This document shows, in pieces, positions 45,146-55,674 of a DNA stretch of 64,000 bases. Both the position numbers and the translations under genes were made by a program. Within the stretch, counting starts at the first letter, position 1, and each line of letters opens with the position of its first letter. This DNA comes from PNOJ01 sp016706845 (GTDB lineage Bacteria > Krumholzibacteriota > Krumholzibacteriia > LZORAL124-64-63): positions 1-64,000 of the forward strand of contig JADJIV010000011.1 in assembly GCA_016706845.1 (NCBI GenBank), given 5' to 3'. Under the pieces are notes generated by a model. It was not told where the DNA came from. It saw nothing but the letters and a program-made list of their open reading frames with translations, and made no database searches.

Positions 45146-48100
45146 ATGACGCTGCCGGAAATCGCCATCAAGCGGCCCGTATCGGTGCTGATGCTGCTCG
45201 CGAGCATCGTGCTGCTCGGGGTGGTCGCCCTGACGCGCCTGCCGCTGGCGTTCATGCCGGACATCCAGGAACCCGAGCTGTTCGTGCAGCTCCCCTACGA
45301 GAACGCCTCGCCCGAACAGGTCGAGCGCATGGTGGTGCGGCCGGTCGAGGACGTGCTGGGCTCGGTCAAGGGGCTGCAGAGCATGTGGTCGAGCTGCGAC
45401 GGCGAGGGCGGCCGCATCCGGCTCGGCTTCGACTGGGGCGCCGACCTGCACCTGGCCCGCACCGAGGTCTGGGAGCGCATCGACCGCATCCGCGGGGACC
45501 TGCCCGAGGACCTCGGCGACATCCAGGTCAGCACGAGCTGGGACTCGCGCGATTCGGAGTCGCCGATCCTGGAGGGCCGCCTCAGCTCGCCGCGCGACCT
45601 CAGCGAGAGCTACGACCTGCTCGAGCGCAAGATCATCCGGCCGCTGGAGCGCGTGCCCGGCGTGGCCCAGGTGCGGCTCGACGGGGTCAACCCGCGCGAG
45701 GTGCGCATCAACCTGCGCCTGGCCGACCTCGAGCTGCACGGCATGGACGTGCGCGACGTGTCGCGCCGCCTGCGCACGGGCAACTTCGACCAGTCCCTGG
45801 GCCGGATCGTCGAGGGCGACGCCCGCTGGACCCTGCGCACCGTCGGCACCCTGTCCACGGTGGAGCAGATCCGCGCCCTGCCGCTGCGCGCCGACGGGCT
45901 GCGGCTGTCCGACGTCGCCGATGTCGTCTACCAGGAGCCGCCCCTGGAGTACGGCCGGCACCTCGACGGCGACTTCGCCATCGGCGTGAGCGTCTCGCAG
46001 GAGTCGCGCGCCAACACCGTCGAAGTCTGCGACGCGCTGGCGGCCGCCATCGCGCGCATGGGCGACGACCCCGAGCTGCAGGACGTCAACTTCCTGGTCT
46101 GGTTCAGCCAGGGCGCGGAGATCCGCAAGACCCTGGGCGACCTGACGTTCACCGGCATCTTCGGGGCGGTCCTGGCCGCGGCGGTCCTCTTCCTGTTCCT
46201 GCGGCGCGTCTCGACCACCGTGGTCGCGGTGCTCTGCATCCCGTTCTCGCTGATCGTGACCTGCGGCATCGTCTGGGCCCAGGGCAAGTCGCTCAACACG
46301 CTGACGCTGCTGGGCCTGATCGTGGGCGTCGGCATGCTCGTGGACAACGCCGTCGTGGTCATGGAGAACATCTTCCGGCACCGCGAAGAGGGCGCCGATC
46401 GCGTGACGGCGTCGCGCGAGGGCGCGCGCGAGGTCGCCAACGCGGTCACCGCGGCCACGCTCACCTCGGTCATCGTCTTCATCCCGCTGATCTTCAACAA
46501 GCCCAGCGAGATGAACGTCTACCTCAAGGAGCTGGCGATCACGGTCTGCCTGGCCCTGCTGGCCTCGCTGTTCATCAGCCAGACCCTGATCCCGCTGGCC
46601 ACCGCCTGGTACATCCGCTCCACGCCGCGCCCGCGCGGCCGCTGGATGACCGGCGTGGAGCGTCGCTACGAGTCGCTGCTGCGGACGAACCTGCGGCGCC
46701 GCTGGCTGGCGCCGGTGATCGGTCTGGCCGTGATCGCCTCGGCGGTCTACCCCTTCACGAACCTCGAGATGAACTTCGAGACCTCGAACGCCGAGCTGTT
46801 CGTCCAGGTGAACTACGACTACAGCGAGGAGCTGAGCCTCGAGCGCAAGCAGGCCCTCGTCACGCAGGTGGAGCAGGGCCTCGAGCCGCACCGCACCGAG
46901 CTGATGGCGCGCTCGATCTACAGCTTCTGGACCGACAACTGGAGCATGACCCGCGTCTACCTGGAGGAGGGCAAGGCGGACGCCGCGAACATCGCCCGCG
47001 TGCGCAGCACGCTGCGCGGCCTGCTGCCCGAGATCCCGGGCGTGCGCCTCAACGTGCAGGAGGAGCAGCAGGGCTGGCGGCACGGCGGCGGGCGGCGGGT
47101 GGCCTTCCAGCTCGTGGGCGAGGACACCGAGGTGCTCATGCAGCTGGCCGAGGAGGCCACCCAGCGGGTGGCCGCGATCCCCGGCCTGCTGGACGTGGGA
47201 GCGCGCCAGCAGGAGGCCCAGCAGGAACTGCACATCGAGCCGGACCGCGAGCTGATCGCCAGGTACGCGGTCGCGCCCGACCAGGTGGCCGACGTCGTGG
47301 GCCTCACCTACCGCGGCCGGCGGCTGCCGCGCTTCCGCACCGAGGACGGCGAGCGCGAGATGCGCCTGACGCTCGAGGAGCAGAAGACCGAGAGCCTGTC
47401 GCAGCTGTCGAACCTGCCGCTGGTGACCGCCGGCGGTGACCGCGTGCCCCTGGCCGCCGTCGCCGACTTCGTCCAGAAGCCCGGGCGCGAGCGCATCGAG
47501 CGCGACAACCGGCGCACCAGCGTCTGGGTGGGAGCCCGCTTCGAGGAGGGCACCAGCGACCGCTTCATGCCGCAGATCTCCGCCGCGATGGAGGGCATGA
47601 CCTTCCCCTACGGCTACTCGTGGACCTTCGGGGCCTGGCAGGAGCGCCGCCAGGAACAGTCGCAGGAGTTCCTGACCAACCTGCTGCTGGCGCTGCTGCT
47701 GGTGTTCGCGGTCATGGCCGGTCTCTTCGAGTCGGCGCGCCAGGCCCTGGCGCTGATGATCTCGCTGCCCTTCGCCGTGGCCGGCGCCGCCTGGACGCTG
47801 CACCTGACCGGCACGGACTTCGACCAGCCGGCGGCGATCGGGCTGCTGCTGCTGATCGGCATCGTGGTGAACAACGGCATCGTCATGCTGGAGCACATCA
47901 ACCAGTACCGCCGCCGCGGCATGGGCCGCACCGAGGCGATGGTGCGCGGCGGCCGCGAGCGGCTGCGCCCGATCCTGATGACCGCCCTGACCACTCTGCT
48001 CGGCCTGCTGCCGATGGCGATCCAGAAGCCTTCGCTGGGCGGCGTCTACTACTACTCGATGGCCCTGGTGATCATGGGCGGGCTGTTCGTCAGCACCTTC

Positions 48101-48235
48101 CTGACGTCGGTGCTGCTGCCCGCCACCGCGACCCTGTCCGAGGACATGTTCTCGATCCTGGGCGGTCTGCCCCGCCGCCTGCGGCGCCCGCGGCGCCCGG
48201 CCGCCGTCCCGGAGAATCCCGACGCCCTTGACTGA
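45146..48235 (+). CDS. RND-family efflux permease (second of two)
   Basis: 1,029 residues, frame intact. Starts MTLPEIAIKRPVSVLMLL. The two RND repeats are clear, with GVGMLVDNAVVVMENIFRH in TM4 and LIGIVVNNGIVMLEHINQY in TM10. The porter domains differ from the first pump, so it is not a simple duplicate. A tandem permease pair behind one adaptor recalls MdtBC-type heteromeric pumps. Co-transcribed with the adaptor and first permease; the protease gene downstream starts 30 bases on with its own AAGGAG. Confidence 0.93.
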   Translation: MTLPEIAIKRPVSVLMLLASIVLLGVVALTRLPLAFMPDIQEPELFVQLPYENASPEQVERMVVRPVEDVLGSVKGLQSMWSSCDGEGGRIRLGFDWGADLHLARTEVWERIDRIRGDLPEDLGDIQVSTSWDSRDSESPILEGRLSSPRDLSESYDLLERKIIRPLERVPGVAQVRLDGVNPREVRINLRLADLELHGMDVRDVSRRLRTGNFDQSLGRIVEGDARWTLRTVGTLSTVEQIRALPLRADGLRLSDVADVVYQEPPLEYGRHLDGDFAIGVSVSQESRANTVEVCDALAAAIARMGDDPELQDVNFLVWFSQGAEIRKTLGDLTFTGIFGAVLAAAVLFLFLRRVSTTVVAVLCIPFSLIVTCGIVWAQGKSLNTLTLLGLIVGVGMLVDNAVVVMENIFRHREEGADRVTASREGAREVANAVTAATLTSVIVFIPLIFNKPSEMNVYLKELAITVCLALLASLFISQTLIPLATAWYIRSTPRPRGRWMTGVERRYESLLRTNLRRRWLAPVIGLAVIASAVYPFTNLEMNFETSNAELFVQVNYDYSEELSLERKQALVTQVEQGLEPHRTELMARSIYSFWTDNWSMTRVYLEEGKADAANIARVRSTLRGLLPEIPGVRLNVQEEQQGWRHGGGRRVAFQLVGEDTEVLMQLAEEATQRVAAIPGLLDVGARQQEAQQELHIEPDRELIARYAVAPDQVADVVGLTYRGRRLPRFRTEDGEREMRLTLEEQKTESLSQLSNLPLVTAGGDRVPLAAVADFVQKPGRERIERDNRRTSVWVGARFEEGTSDRFMPQISAAMEGMTFPYGYSWTFGAWQERRQEQSQEFLTNLLLALLLVFAVMAGLFESARQALALMISLPFAVAGAAWTLHLTGTDFDQPAAIGLLLLIGIVVNNGIVMLEHINQYRRRGMGRTEAMVRGGRERLRPILMTALTTLLGLLPMAIQKPSLGGVYYYSMALVIMGGLFVSTFLTSVLLPATATLSEDMFSILGGLPRRLRRPRRPAAVPENPDALD

Positions 48236-48265
48236 CCCGCCGATCCCAACCCGAAGGAGCTCCGC

Positions 48266-51200
48266 ATGAGATCACCGACCCTCGTGCTCCTCTGCTGCGC
48301 GCTCGCAACCGCCGCCGCGCCCGCGGCCGCCGAGGAGGCCCGCCTGCTGCGCATGCCCGACGTCTCGGCCGAGATGGTCGCCTTCGTCCACGCCGGCGAC
48401 GTCTGGATCGCCGACCGCGACGGCGGCGAAGCCCGCCGCCTGACCACCTTCGCCGGCTTCGAGGCCGCGCCGAAGTTCTCGCCCGACGGCCGGCAGATCG
48501 CGTTCTCCGGGAACTACGACGGCAACCTCGACGTCTACGTGGTCGGCGTCGAGGGCGGCGAGCCGCGGCGCCTGACCTGGCACCCGGGCGACGACGTCGT
48601 GCGCGGCTGGACCCCCGACGGCGCCCGCGTGGTGTTCGCCTCGGGCCGCGAGACGGTGCCCCGGTCGCAGCCGAAGCTGTGGACCATCGGGCTGCAGGGC
48701 GGCCTGCCCGAGGCGCTGCCCCTGCCCCGCGCCGCCGCCGGCGCGCTGTCGCCCGACGGCAAGCGCCTCGCCTACCAGCTGGTCGAACCCTGGGAGGCGG
48801 AGTGGCGCAACTACCGCGGCGGGCAGACCCAGCCCATCCGCGTCGTCGACCTCGCGACGCTGGCGGTGACGAAGCTGCCCTGGGACGGCAGCAACGACCT
48901 CGCCCCGGTCTGGCTCGGCGGCACGATCTTCTTCCTGAGCGACCGCGACCTGGCCATGAACGTCTGGGCCTACGACGTCGCCACCGGCGCCGTGAGCCAG
49001 CGGACGCACTTCAAGGAATTCGACTGCAAGAACCTCGGCGGCGGCGCCGGCCGCCTCGTCTTCGAGAACGGCGGCCGGCTCTACGCGCTGGACGCCGCGG
49101 GCGGCGAGCCCCGCCCCGTGACCGTGACCCTGAACGGCGACTTCCCCGGGGCCCGGCCGCACTGGGAGGACGTCGCGAAGCTGATCGCCGACATGGCCCT
49201 CTCGCCGGCGGGCAAGCGCGTGGCCTTCGAGGCCCGCGGCGAGATCTTCACCGTCCCGGCCGAGAAGGGCGACATCCGCAACCTCACCAACAGCCCGGGC
49301 GCCGCCGACCGCGCCCCGGCCTGGTCGCCCGACGGCCGCTTGCTCTCGTGGTTCTCCGACGAGAGCGGCGAGTACCAGCTGGTGATCGCCGACCAGTTCG
49401 GCGGGAACCGGCGCACGGTGAAGCTGCCGGACCCCACGTTCTACTACACGCCCCGCTGGTCCCCGGACTCGAAGCACCTGGCCTTCGGCGACGCCGACCG
49501 CGTGCTGTGGGTCGTGGACGCCGCCTCCGGCAAGCCGACCCGGATCGACGACGAGGGGTTCGCCCACCCCGAGCGCCACATCGCCCCGGTCTGGTCGCCC
49601 GACTCGCGCTGGATCGCCTACACCAAGCGCCTGACGAGCCAGTTCAACACCGTGTGCGTGTACTCGCTCGAGACCGGCAAGTCGACCCGCATCACCGACG
49701 GCCTGGCGGACGCCATGTCGCCGGCCTGGGACGCCTCGGGCAAGTACCTGGCGTTCCTGGCCAGCACCGACTACGGACTGAACGTCGGCTGGCTGGACAT
49801 GAGCTCCTACAACCAGCCGCTGAACCGCTCGCTCTACCTGGCGGTGCTGGGCAAGGACGAGCCCTCGCCCCTGAAGCCCCAGAGCGACGACGAGGAGCCG
49901 AAGGCCGAGGACGAAGCGAAGAAGGACGAGGACAAGAAGGACGACGACAAGAAGGACGAGACGTCGTCGTCCGCATCGACTTCGCCGGCCTCGACCAGCG
50001 GATCGTCGCGCTGGACGTGCCGCCCCGCAACTACGAGCGGCTGGTCGCCGGCGCCGCCGGCACGTTCTTCTACGCCGAGAACGTGCCGAACCAGCCGGGG
50101 CTGACGCTGCACGCCTACGACCTGGAGAAGCGCGAGACCACGAAGCTCACCGAGGGGATCCTCGCCTACCGCGTGTCGGCCGACGGCCAGAAGCTCCTGC
50201 AGGCCAAGCCCGGCGAAATATTCCTCCTGACCGGCGCCGACGGCAAGGCCGAGGAGGGCAAGGGCGACCTCGACCTGTCGGGCCTGCGCATGAAGGTCGA
50301 CCCGGCCGCGGAGTGGCGGCAGATCTTCCGCGAGGCCTGGCGCTTCCAGCGCGACTTCTTCTACGTCGAGAACGTCCACGGCCTGGACCTGGACTGGGCC
50401 TACCGCGCCTACGCGCCCTGGGTCGAGCACGTGCGCCACCGCGCCGACCTCACCTACGTGCTGGACATCCTCGGCGGCGAGACCTGCATCGGCCACTCGT
50501 TCACCGGCGGCGGCGACGAGCCCGAGGTCGAGGCCGTGCCGGTCGGCCTGCTGGGCTGCGACTTCGAGGCCGCGGACGGCCGCTACCGCCTGCGCCGGAT
50601 CTACACGGGCGAGAACTGGAACCCGGAGCTGCGGGCGCCGCTGAGCGGCCCCGGCATCGACGCGCGCGTCGGCGACTACCTGCTCGCGGTCGACGGCGTC
50701 GAGCTCACGGCGGACATGAGCCCCTACAGCCTGTTCGACCGCAAGGCCGACCGCCAGACGGTGCTGACGCTCAACGACAAGCCCGACCTCAAGGGCGCGC
50801 GCAAGGTGACCGTCGTGCCGGTCGCCGACGAGGAGCCGCTGCGCCAGCGGGTCTGGATCGAGGACAACCGCCGCCGCGTCGACGAGCTGTCCGGCGGCAA
50901 GCTGGCCTACGTCTGGATCCCGGACACCGGCGGCGAGGGCTACGCCGCCTTCCTGCGCGGCTATTTCGCCCAGCAGGACAAGCACGGCGCCGTGATCGAC
51001 GAGCGCTACAACCACGGCGGCTCCATCGCCGACCTCATGGTCGACGTCATGAACCGCAAGCTGCTGGGCTACTTCAACAACCCGGTGGGCGCACGCCAGC
51101 CGTTCACCGCGCCCAACGCCGCCATCTGGGGCCCGAAGGTGCTGGTGATCAACGAGATGTCCGGCTCGGGCGGCGACATGCTGCCCTACATGTTCCGCAA

Positions 51201-51516
51201 GCTGGGGATCGGCCCGCTGGTGGGCACGCGGACCTGGGGCGGCCTGGTCGGCATCTGGGACGTGCCCGGGCTGATCGACGGCGGCTTCATCACCGCCCCG
51301 CGCGGCGGCTTCTACGACACCGACGGGAAGTGGGCGGTCGAGGGCGAGGGCGTCGCCCCCGACATCGAAGTCGAACAGACGCCCGCCGCGGCGCGCGAGG
51401 GCCGCGACCTGCAGCTCGAGGCGGCGGTGCACGCGGCGCTCGACCAGCTGCCGGGAGCGGCGGTCGAGATCCTGCCGCAGCCGGCGGACCCGGTGCGGTC
51501 GCGGCGGCCGAAATAA
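48266..51516 (+). CDS. Tricorn-like exported protease (beta-propeller, PDZ, S41), one frameshift
   Basis: ATG 48266 after GAAGGAG; signal peptide to PAAAEE. Propeller blades fill residues about 25-540 (FSPDGRQIAFSGNYDGNLD, WSPDGRLLSWFSDE, WSPDSKHLAFGDAD). An Asp/Lys-rich linker follows (DEAKKDEDKKDDDKKDE), where the frame slips near 49960 (a missing G before DVVVRIDFAGLDQRI). The second half carries the tricorn core (EAWRFQRDFFYVENVHGLDL), a PDZ-like domain and the S41 domain with nucleophile motif NEMSGSGGDMLPYM (about residue 965). It differs from the gene at 28350, so the genome has at least two. Periplasmic peptide degradation is likely. Confidence 0.9.
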
Positions 51517-51536
51517 CGGCAGTCGGGCGCGGACGA

Positions 51537-51570
51537 AGGGCCCCGTCTCCGGCGGAGACGGGGCCCTCTT
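51537..51570. terminator. Bidirectional terminator
   Basis: A 14-bp perfect stem AGGGCCCCGTCTCC/GGAGACGGGGCCCT with a 3-base loop and CTT after, between the convergent tricorn-like and oligoendopeptidase genes. Confidence 0.88.
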
Positions 51571-51586
51571 GCCTGGCGGCGACGAT

Positions 51587-53519
51587 CTAGAGCTCGATGC
51601 CCATCAGCTTCGCCAGCTCCGTCACGCCGCGGTCGAACTTGCCCAGCGCCGCCTCGATCGCGTCGGGACGCGTCAGGTCCACGCCCGCCTTCTTCAGCAG
51701 CGCCAGCGGCGGCTCGCTGCAACCGCCCTTGAGCATCTCCAGGTAGCCGTCGACCGCGGGCTGGCCGTTCGCCTTGACGTTCTCGGCGATGGCGATGCCG
51801 CAGCTCAGGCCCGTCGCGTAGCTGTAGACGTAGTACTTGTAGTAGAGGTGCGGGATGTAGGCCCACTCCAGGCCGTCGTCCTCGCCGAGGGTGTAGGCCG
51901 GCCCGTAGTAGCGTTGCACGAGTTCGCGGTAGGTCGCGTCCAGCAGCGACGCCGTGACCGGCGTGCCGGCCTCGACGAAGCCGTGCACCTTGCGCTCGAA
52001 CTCCGAGAACAGGGTCTGGCGGTAGATCGTGGTGCGGATGCCCTCCAGCTCCTCGACCAGCAGGCCGGCCCGCTCCTGCGGGTCGACGGCGCGCGCGGCC
52101 AGGTAGTCCGTCAGCAGCGCCTCGTTGCAGGTCGAGGCGATCTCCGCCAGGAACGGCACGTAGCGGGAGCTGTGGTAGGGCTGGTTCTCCATCGCGAGCC
52201 AGCTGTGCAGGGCGTGCCCGTACTCGTGCGCGAGGGTCGAGAGGTCGTCCAGGCCGTCCTGGTAGTTCATCTTCACGTACGGGTGGCGCCCGTAGACGTT
52301 GGCCGAGAAGGCCCCGCTCTCCTTGTCGTCGCTGGGGTACACGTCGATCCAGCCGTTGCGCGGATCCAGCCCCTCCATGCAGCATCGTCACGTACTGCGG
52401 GCCCAGCGGCGCCAGGGCGGCCGGCAGGATCGCCAGGGCGTCGGCGAAGGGGACCTCCTTCTGCGCGGACGCGGCCATCGGCACGTACAGGTCGTGCAGG
52501 CGCAGGTCCTCGAGGCCGAGGGCCTTGCGGCGCAGTTCCATGTAGCGGTGCAGGGGCGCGAGGTTGGCGTTCACCGCCGTGATCAGGTTGTCGTGGACGG
52601 CGACCGGCAGGCCGTCCTTGTCCAGGTACGCCTCGAGCGCGGTGTCGTAGCCGCGGGCGCGCGCGTACATCACGTCCAGCTCGCACTGGCCGCCCAGCGT
52701 GGCGGCGAAGACGTGCTGGAACTGCCGCAGCGTGGCCAGGAACGCCCCGACGGCCTCGGCGCGCACCGCGCGGTCGGGCGAGAGCCGGAAGCGGGAGTAG
52801 TTCGACAGCGTCAGCTGCACCTCCTTGCCCTCGGCGTCGTGGACGACGGGCCAGGCGATGTCCGACAGCAGCGCCTGGAAGGACTCCTCCACGCTGCTGG
52901 TGATCTCGTTGAGGTCGATCTCGGCCCACAGGTTGTCGCCCGCGAGCTGCAGGACGCGCTCCGCCTCCGGGCCGAGCACGCGGTCGCGCCGCCGTCCCAG
53001 GTTGTCCAGGTAGCTGCGGTACGCGGCCGGCCCGTCCTTGGCGGCGTAGGCCTTCTTCAGGGCCGCCGCGTCCAGGGCCAGGGCCTCGGCCCGGATGAAA
53101 CCGGAAGCCGCGGTCAGCTCGTCCAGCAGGGCCAGACCGCGCTGCGAGCGGGCCTGGGCCGTCTCGTCGGTCAGCTCCGTGTCCAGCGCCAGGTTGGCGT
53201 ACTGCTGCACGTGGCTGACGCGGTCGTGGAGCGAGAAGTAGAGCGCCAGGCAGTCGCGCAGGGCCTTCGGGTCCTGCAGGCGCCCCCGGAAGGCGGCCAG
53301 GCCGCCGATCTCCCCCTGCAGCCCCGCGCGCGCGGTTTCCCAGGCCTCCGCCGACGGGAACAGCGGCGTCAGGTCCCACTTGTAGACGTCGGGCACCTGC
53401 GCCCGCGTGGCGTTGGCGTCCGGGGTGTAGGCCGGCAGATCGGCGGCGGACGCCGCCGCGGCGAACAGGGCACAAGCGATCAGCACGATCGCGGAACGAT
53501 AACGGGTCATCGACAGCAT
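51587..53519 (-). CDS. pepF: M3-family oligoendopeptidase F with signal peptide (one frameshift)
   Basis: ATG 53519 has AGGAGG at ideal distance. The signal peptide (TRYRSAIVLIACALFAAAAS, then AADLP) indicates export. The M3 body starts VPDVYKWDLTPLFPS; the zinc motif HEYGH is in STLAHEYGHALHSW, with a downstream Glu in FLAEIASTCNEALL. It cleaves oligopeptides. The frame breaks near 52375-52385 (AGLLxxYVTMLH to MEGLDPRNGWIDVY), so the protein lies in two overlapping pieces; the joined length of about 640 is normal for PepF. Most PepF proteins are cytoplasmic, so a signal peptide is somewhat unusual but known in this kind of organism. Confidence 0.92.
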
Positions 53520-53670
53520 GAGCGCCTCCTGGATCGGGCAGATCGGCGGAAATCGCCGATTGCGTCCTTCACGGGACAACCTATCATAGCTCGGAGCTGC
53601 GGGCAGGGGATATGTTCGCGGCCACGGGTATGAAGTTGCATCGGTTTCAACGAAAGACCGCCGTTCGACG

Positions 53671-55515
53671 ATGAAATTCCCCCCGAAGATCCCCGCCGCG
53701 GTCGGCGCGACCTACACGCGCACGCTGCTGATCGTGCTGCTGAACCTGCCGCTGGTCTGGGGCTGCCTGCTGTGGGACCTGCGCGGCGTCGACGTCACGG
53801 CGCTGACGGCGGCCTACGCCGCCGCCGTGCTGGCGGGCTGGTACGTGCTGCCGCTGCTGGTGGTGCTCGGCGCGGTGTTCCTGCTGCTGCTGCCGGTACG
53901 GCGGACTGTCGCGCCGGCGACGGCGTTGATCGCGGCGGTCTACGTCTACTACCTGCTGCTGGACGCCGTGGCCTACGGGGTCATCCGGATCCACATCGAC
54001 TTCTTCTGGATGGAGTACCTGGTCCGGGACTTCGCGGGGCTGGGCCTGCCCGCTTCGTCGGTGGTCACCGCAGTCGCGGCGCTGGCCGCCATCCTGCTCC
54101 TGGAGTTCGGCATCCTGAGGCTTTCGGGGCGGCTGCGGCCGCCGCGCCGGCTGGCGCCCCTGGTCTGGGCCGCGGCCCTGCTGGCGATGACCGCCAGCCA
54201 GATCCTGCACATCGTGGCCTACCAGGAGAACGACAGCCGCGTCACCGCGCTGACGCCGAACCTGCCCTTCTACGTGCCGTTCACTTCGCACCGCAACGCC
54301 GACAAGTACGGCGACCTGCTGCCGTTCGCGATGGACGAGGACGCCGCCGTGCTGGAGGAGTCGACCTCGTCGCTCACCTACCCGCTGGCCCCCATGACCT
54401 ACGACCCGGCCGCGGCCCCGAGCCCGCCGAACCTCGTGGTGATCCTGCTGGAGAGCTGGCGCTTCGACGCGATGGACGCAGATGTGACGCCGAACATCCA
54501 CCGCCTGTCGCTGGAGTCGTCGGTCTTCACGGAAAACCTCAGCACCGGCAACCAGACCACCGCCGGCATCTTCGGCATCTTCTACGGCCTGCACCCGACC
54601 TACTGGGCGGCGGTCAAGGCCAACAGCGCGCGCATCGACAACCCCGTGCTCGTCGACGCCCTGACCGGGCGCGGCTACGCCTGCGCCCTCTACGCCCGCT
54701 CCAAGTTCGGGCGCCACAAGATCCAGGACACGATGTTCCGGGGCCTCGAGCTGCACGAGGACTTCGCGGGCAAGAACGTCCCGGAGATGGACGTCGATCT
54801 GACCGAGGGCTTCCTCGGCTTTCTGCGGGAGCAGGCGGCCCGGGGCGGCCCGTTCTTCGGCCTCGCCTTCTACAAGTCCTCGCACTACGACTACTGCTAC
54901 CCGCCCGAGTACGAGATCGACAAGCCGGCCAAGAACATCAACATGGCGTTCATGAACGCCGACACCGACCCGGCCCCTTACCTGAACGACTACCGCAACG
55001 CCGTGCGCTACACCGACATGATGGTCGGCCGGGTCCTGGACGAGCTGCGGGCGCTCGACCTGCTCGACAAGACCATCGTCATCGTGACGACCGACCACGG
55101 CGAGGCCTTCAACGACGACCGAGCCAACTTCTGGGGCCACGGCACCAACTACACGAAGTACGAGGTGCAGGTGCCCCTGATCATCCGCTTCCCGGACCGC
55201 GCGCCGGCCGTCTACACGCACCGCACCTCGCTCGCCGACATCGCGCCGACGCTGCTGACCCGCTACTTCGGCTGCACGTCCGACCCCCGCGACTACTCGA
55301 ACGGCCGCGACCTGTTCGACACGGCGGCGCCGCCGCGCGCCCACGTCATCTCGAGCTACGTCAACCACGCCTTCATCTTCGGCGACGACGTCCACGAGAT
55401 CCTGCCCCTGTCCACCCGCAAGTACCGCTTCGACGACGCCAAGGCCGCGGGCGGCGACCCGCCCGCCGAACTCCTGCGCTCCGTCATGGAGGAGATCAAC
55501 CGGTTCTACAGGTGA
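53671..55515 (+). CDS. Membrane sulfatase-superfamily transferase (YejM/LtaS-like)
   Basis: 614 residues. Five transmembrane segments occupy residues about 15-190 (TLLIVLLNLPLVWGCLLW; AYAAAVLAGWYVLPLLVVLG; ALIAAVYVYYLLLDAVAYG; VVTAVAALAAILLLEFGI; LAPLVWAAALLAMTASQIL). An alkaline-phosphatase-fold domain follows: LVVILLESWRFDAMD with metal-binding Glu/Asp, STGNQTTAGIFGIFYGLHP with the nucleophile Thr, and TTDHGEAFNDD with the metal His. The DUF3413-like membrane part and IFGIFYG motif match YejM/PbgA-type proteins of outer-membrane lipid homeostasis. Phosphoglycerol or phosphoethanolamine transfer is an alternative. The gene is single and intact; ATG 53671 has no strong ribosome site. Confidence 0.85.
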   Translation: MKFPPKIPAAVGATYTRTLLIVLLNLPLVWGCLLWDLRGVDVTALTAAYAAAVLAGWYVLPLLVVLGAVFLLLLPVRRTVAPATALIAAVYVYYLLLDAVAYGVIRIHIDFFWMEYLVRDFAGLGLPASSVVTAVAALAAILLLEFGILRLSGRLRPPRRLAPLVWAAALLAMTASQILHIVAYQENDSRVTALTPNLPFYVPFTSHRNADKYGDLLPFAMDEDAAVLEESTSSLTYPLAPMTYDPAAAPSPPNLVVILLESWRFDAMDADVTPNIHRLSLESSVFTENLSTGNQTTAGIFGIFYGLHPTYWAAVKANSARIDNPVLVDALTGRGYACALYARSKFGRHKIQDTMFRGLELHEDFAGKNVPEMDVDLTEGFLGFLREQAARGGPFFGLAFYKSSHYDYCYPPEYEIDKPAKNINMAFMNADTDPAPYLNDYRNAVRYTDMMVGRVLDELRALDLLDKTIVIVTTDHGEAFNDDRANFWGHGTNYTKYEVQVPLIIRFPDRAPAVYTHRTSLADIAPTLLTRYFGCTSDPRDYSNGRDLFDTAAPPRAHVISSYVNHAFIFGDDVHEILPLSTRKYRFDDAKAAGGDPPAELLRSVMEEINRFYR

Positions 55516-55674
55516 CGACCCGCCACGTGGTTTCGTTCACCGACATGCGCCTGCGCCTGCGCACCCCGGCATCTGCTAGACTCATGAGCGGACGGTGGCG
55601 CCCCCCTTGCACGGGCGGCGCCCTGGAGTCCGTCCCCCTCGCACGCTCCTCACGCTTCACCGACAGGAGTGACG

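Noticed and set aside
42028..47439. A single 1,803-codon plus-strand frame spanning both RND genes
   Set aside because: It leaves the true frame at the indel near 43680 and continues as shadow sequence; two separate permeases are clear from their motifs.
43457..47896. A 1,479-codon minus-strand open frame opposite the RND permeases
   Set aside because: Antisense shadow of two unmistakable RND genes; composition is Gln/Arg/His-rich with no motif.
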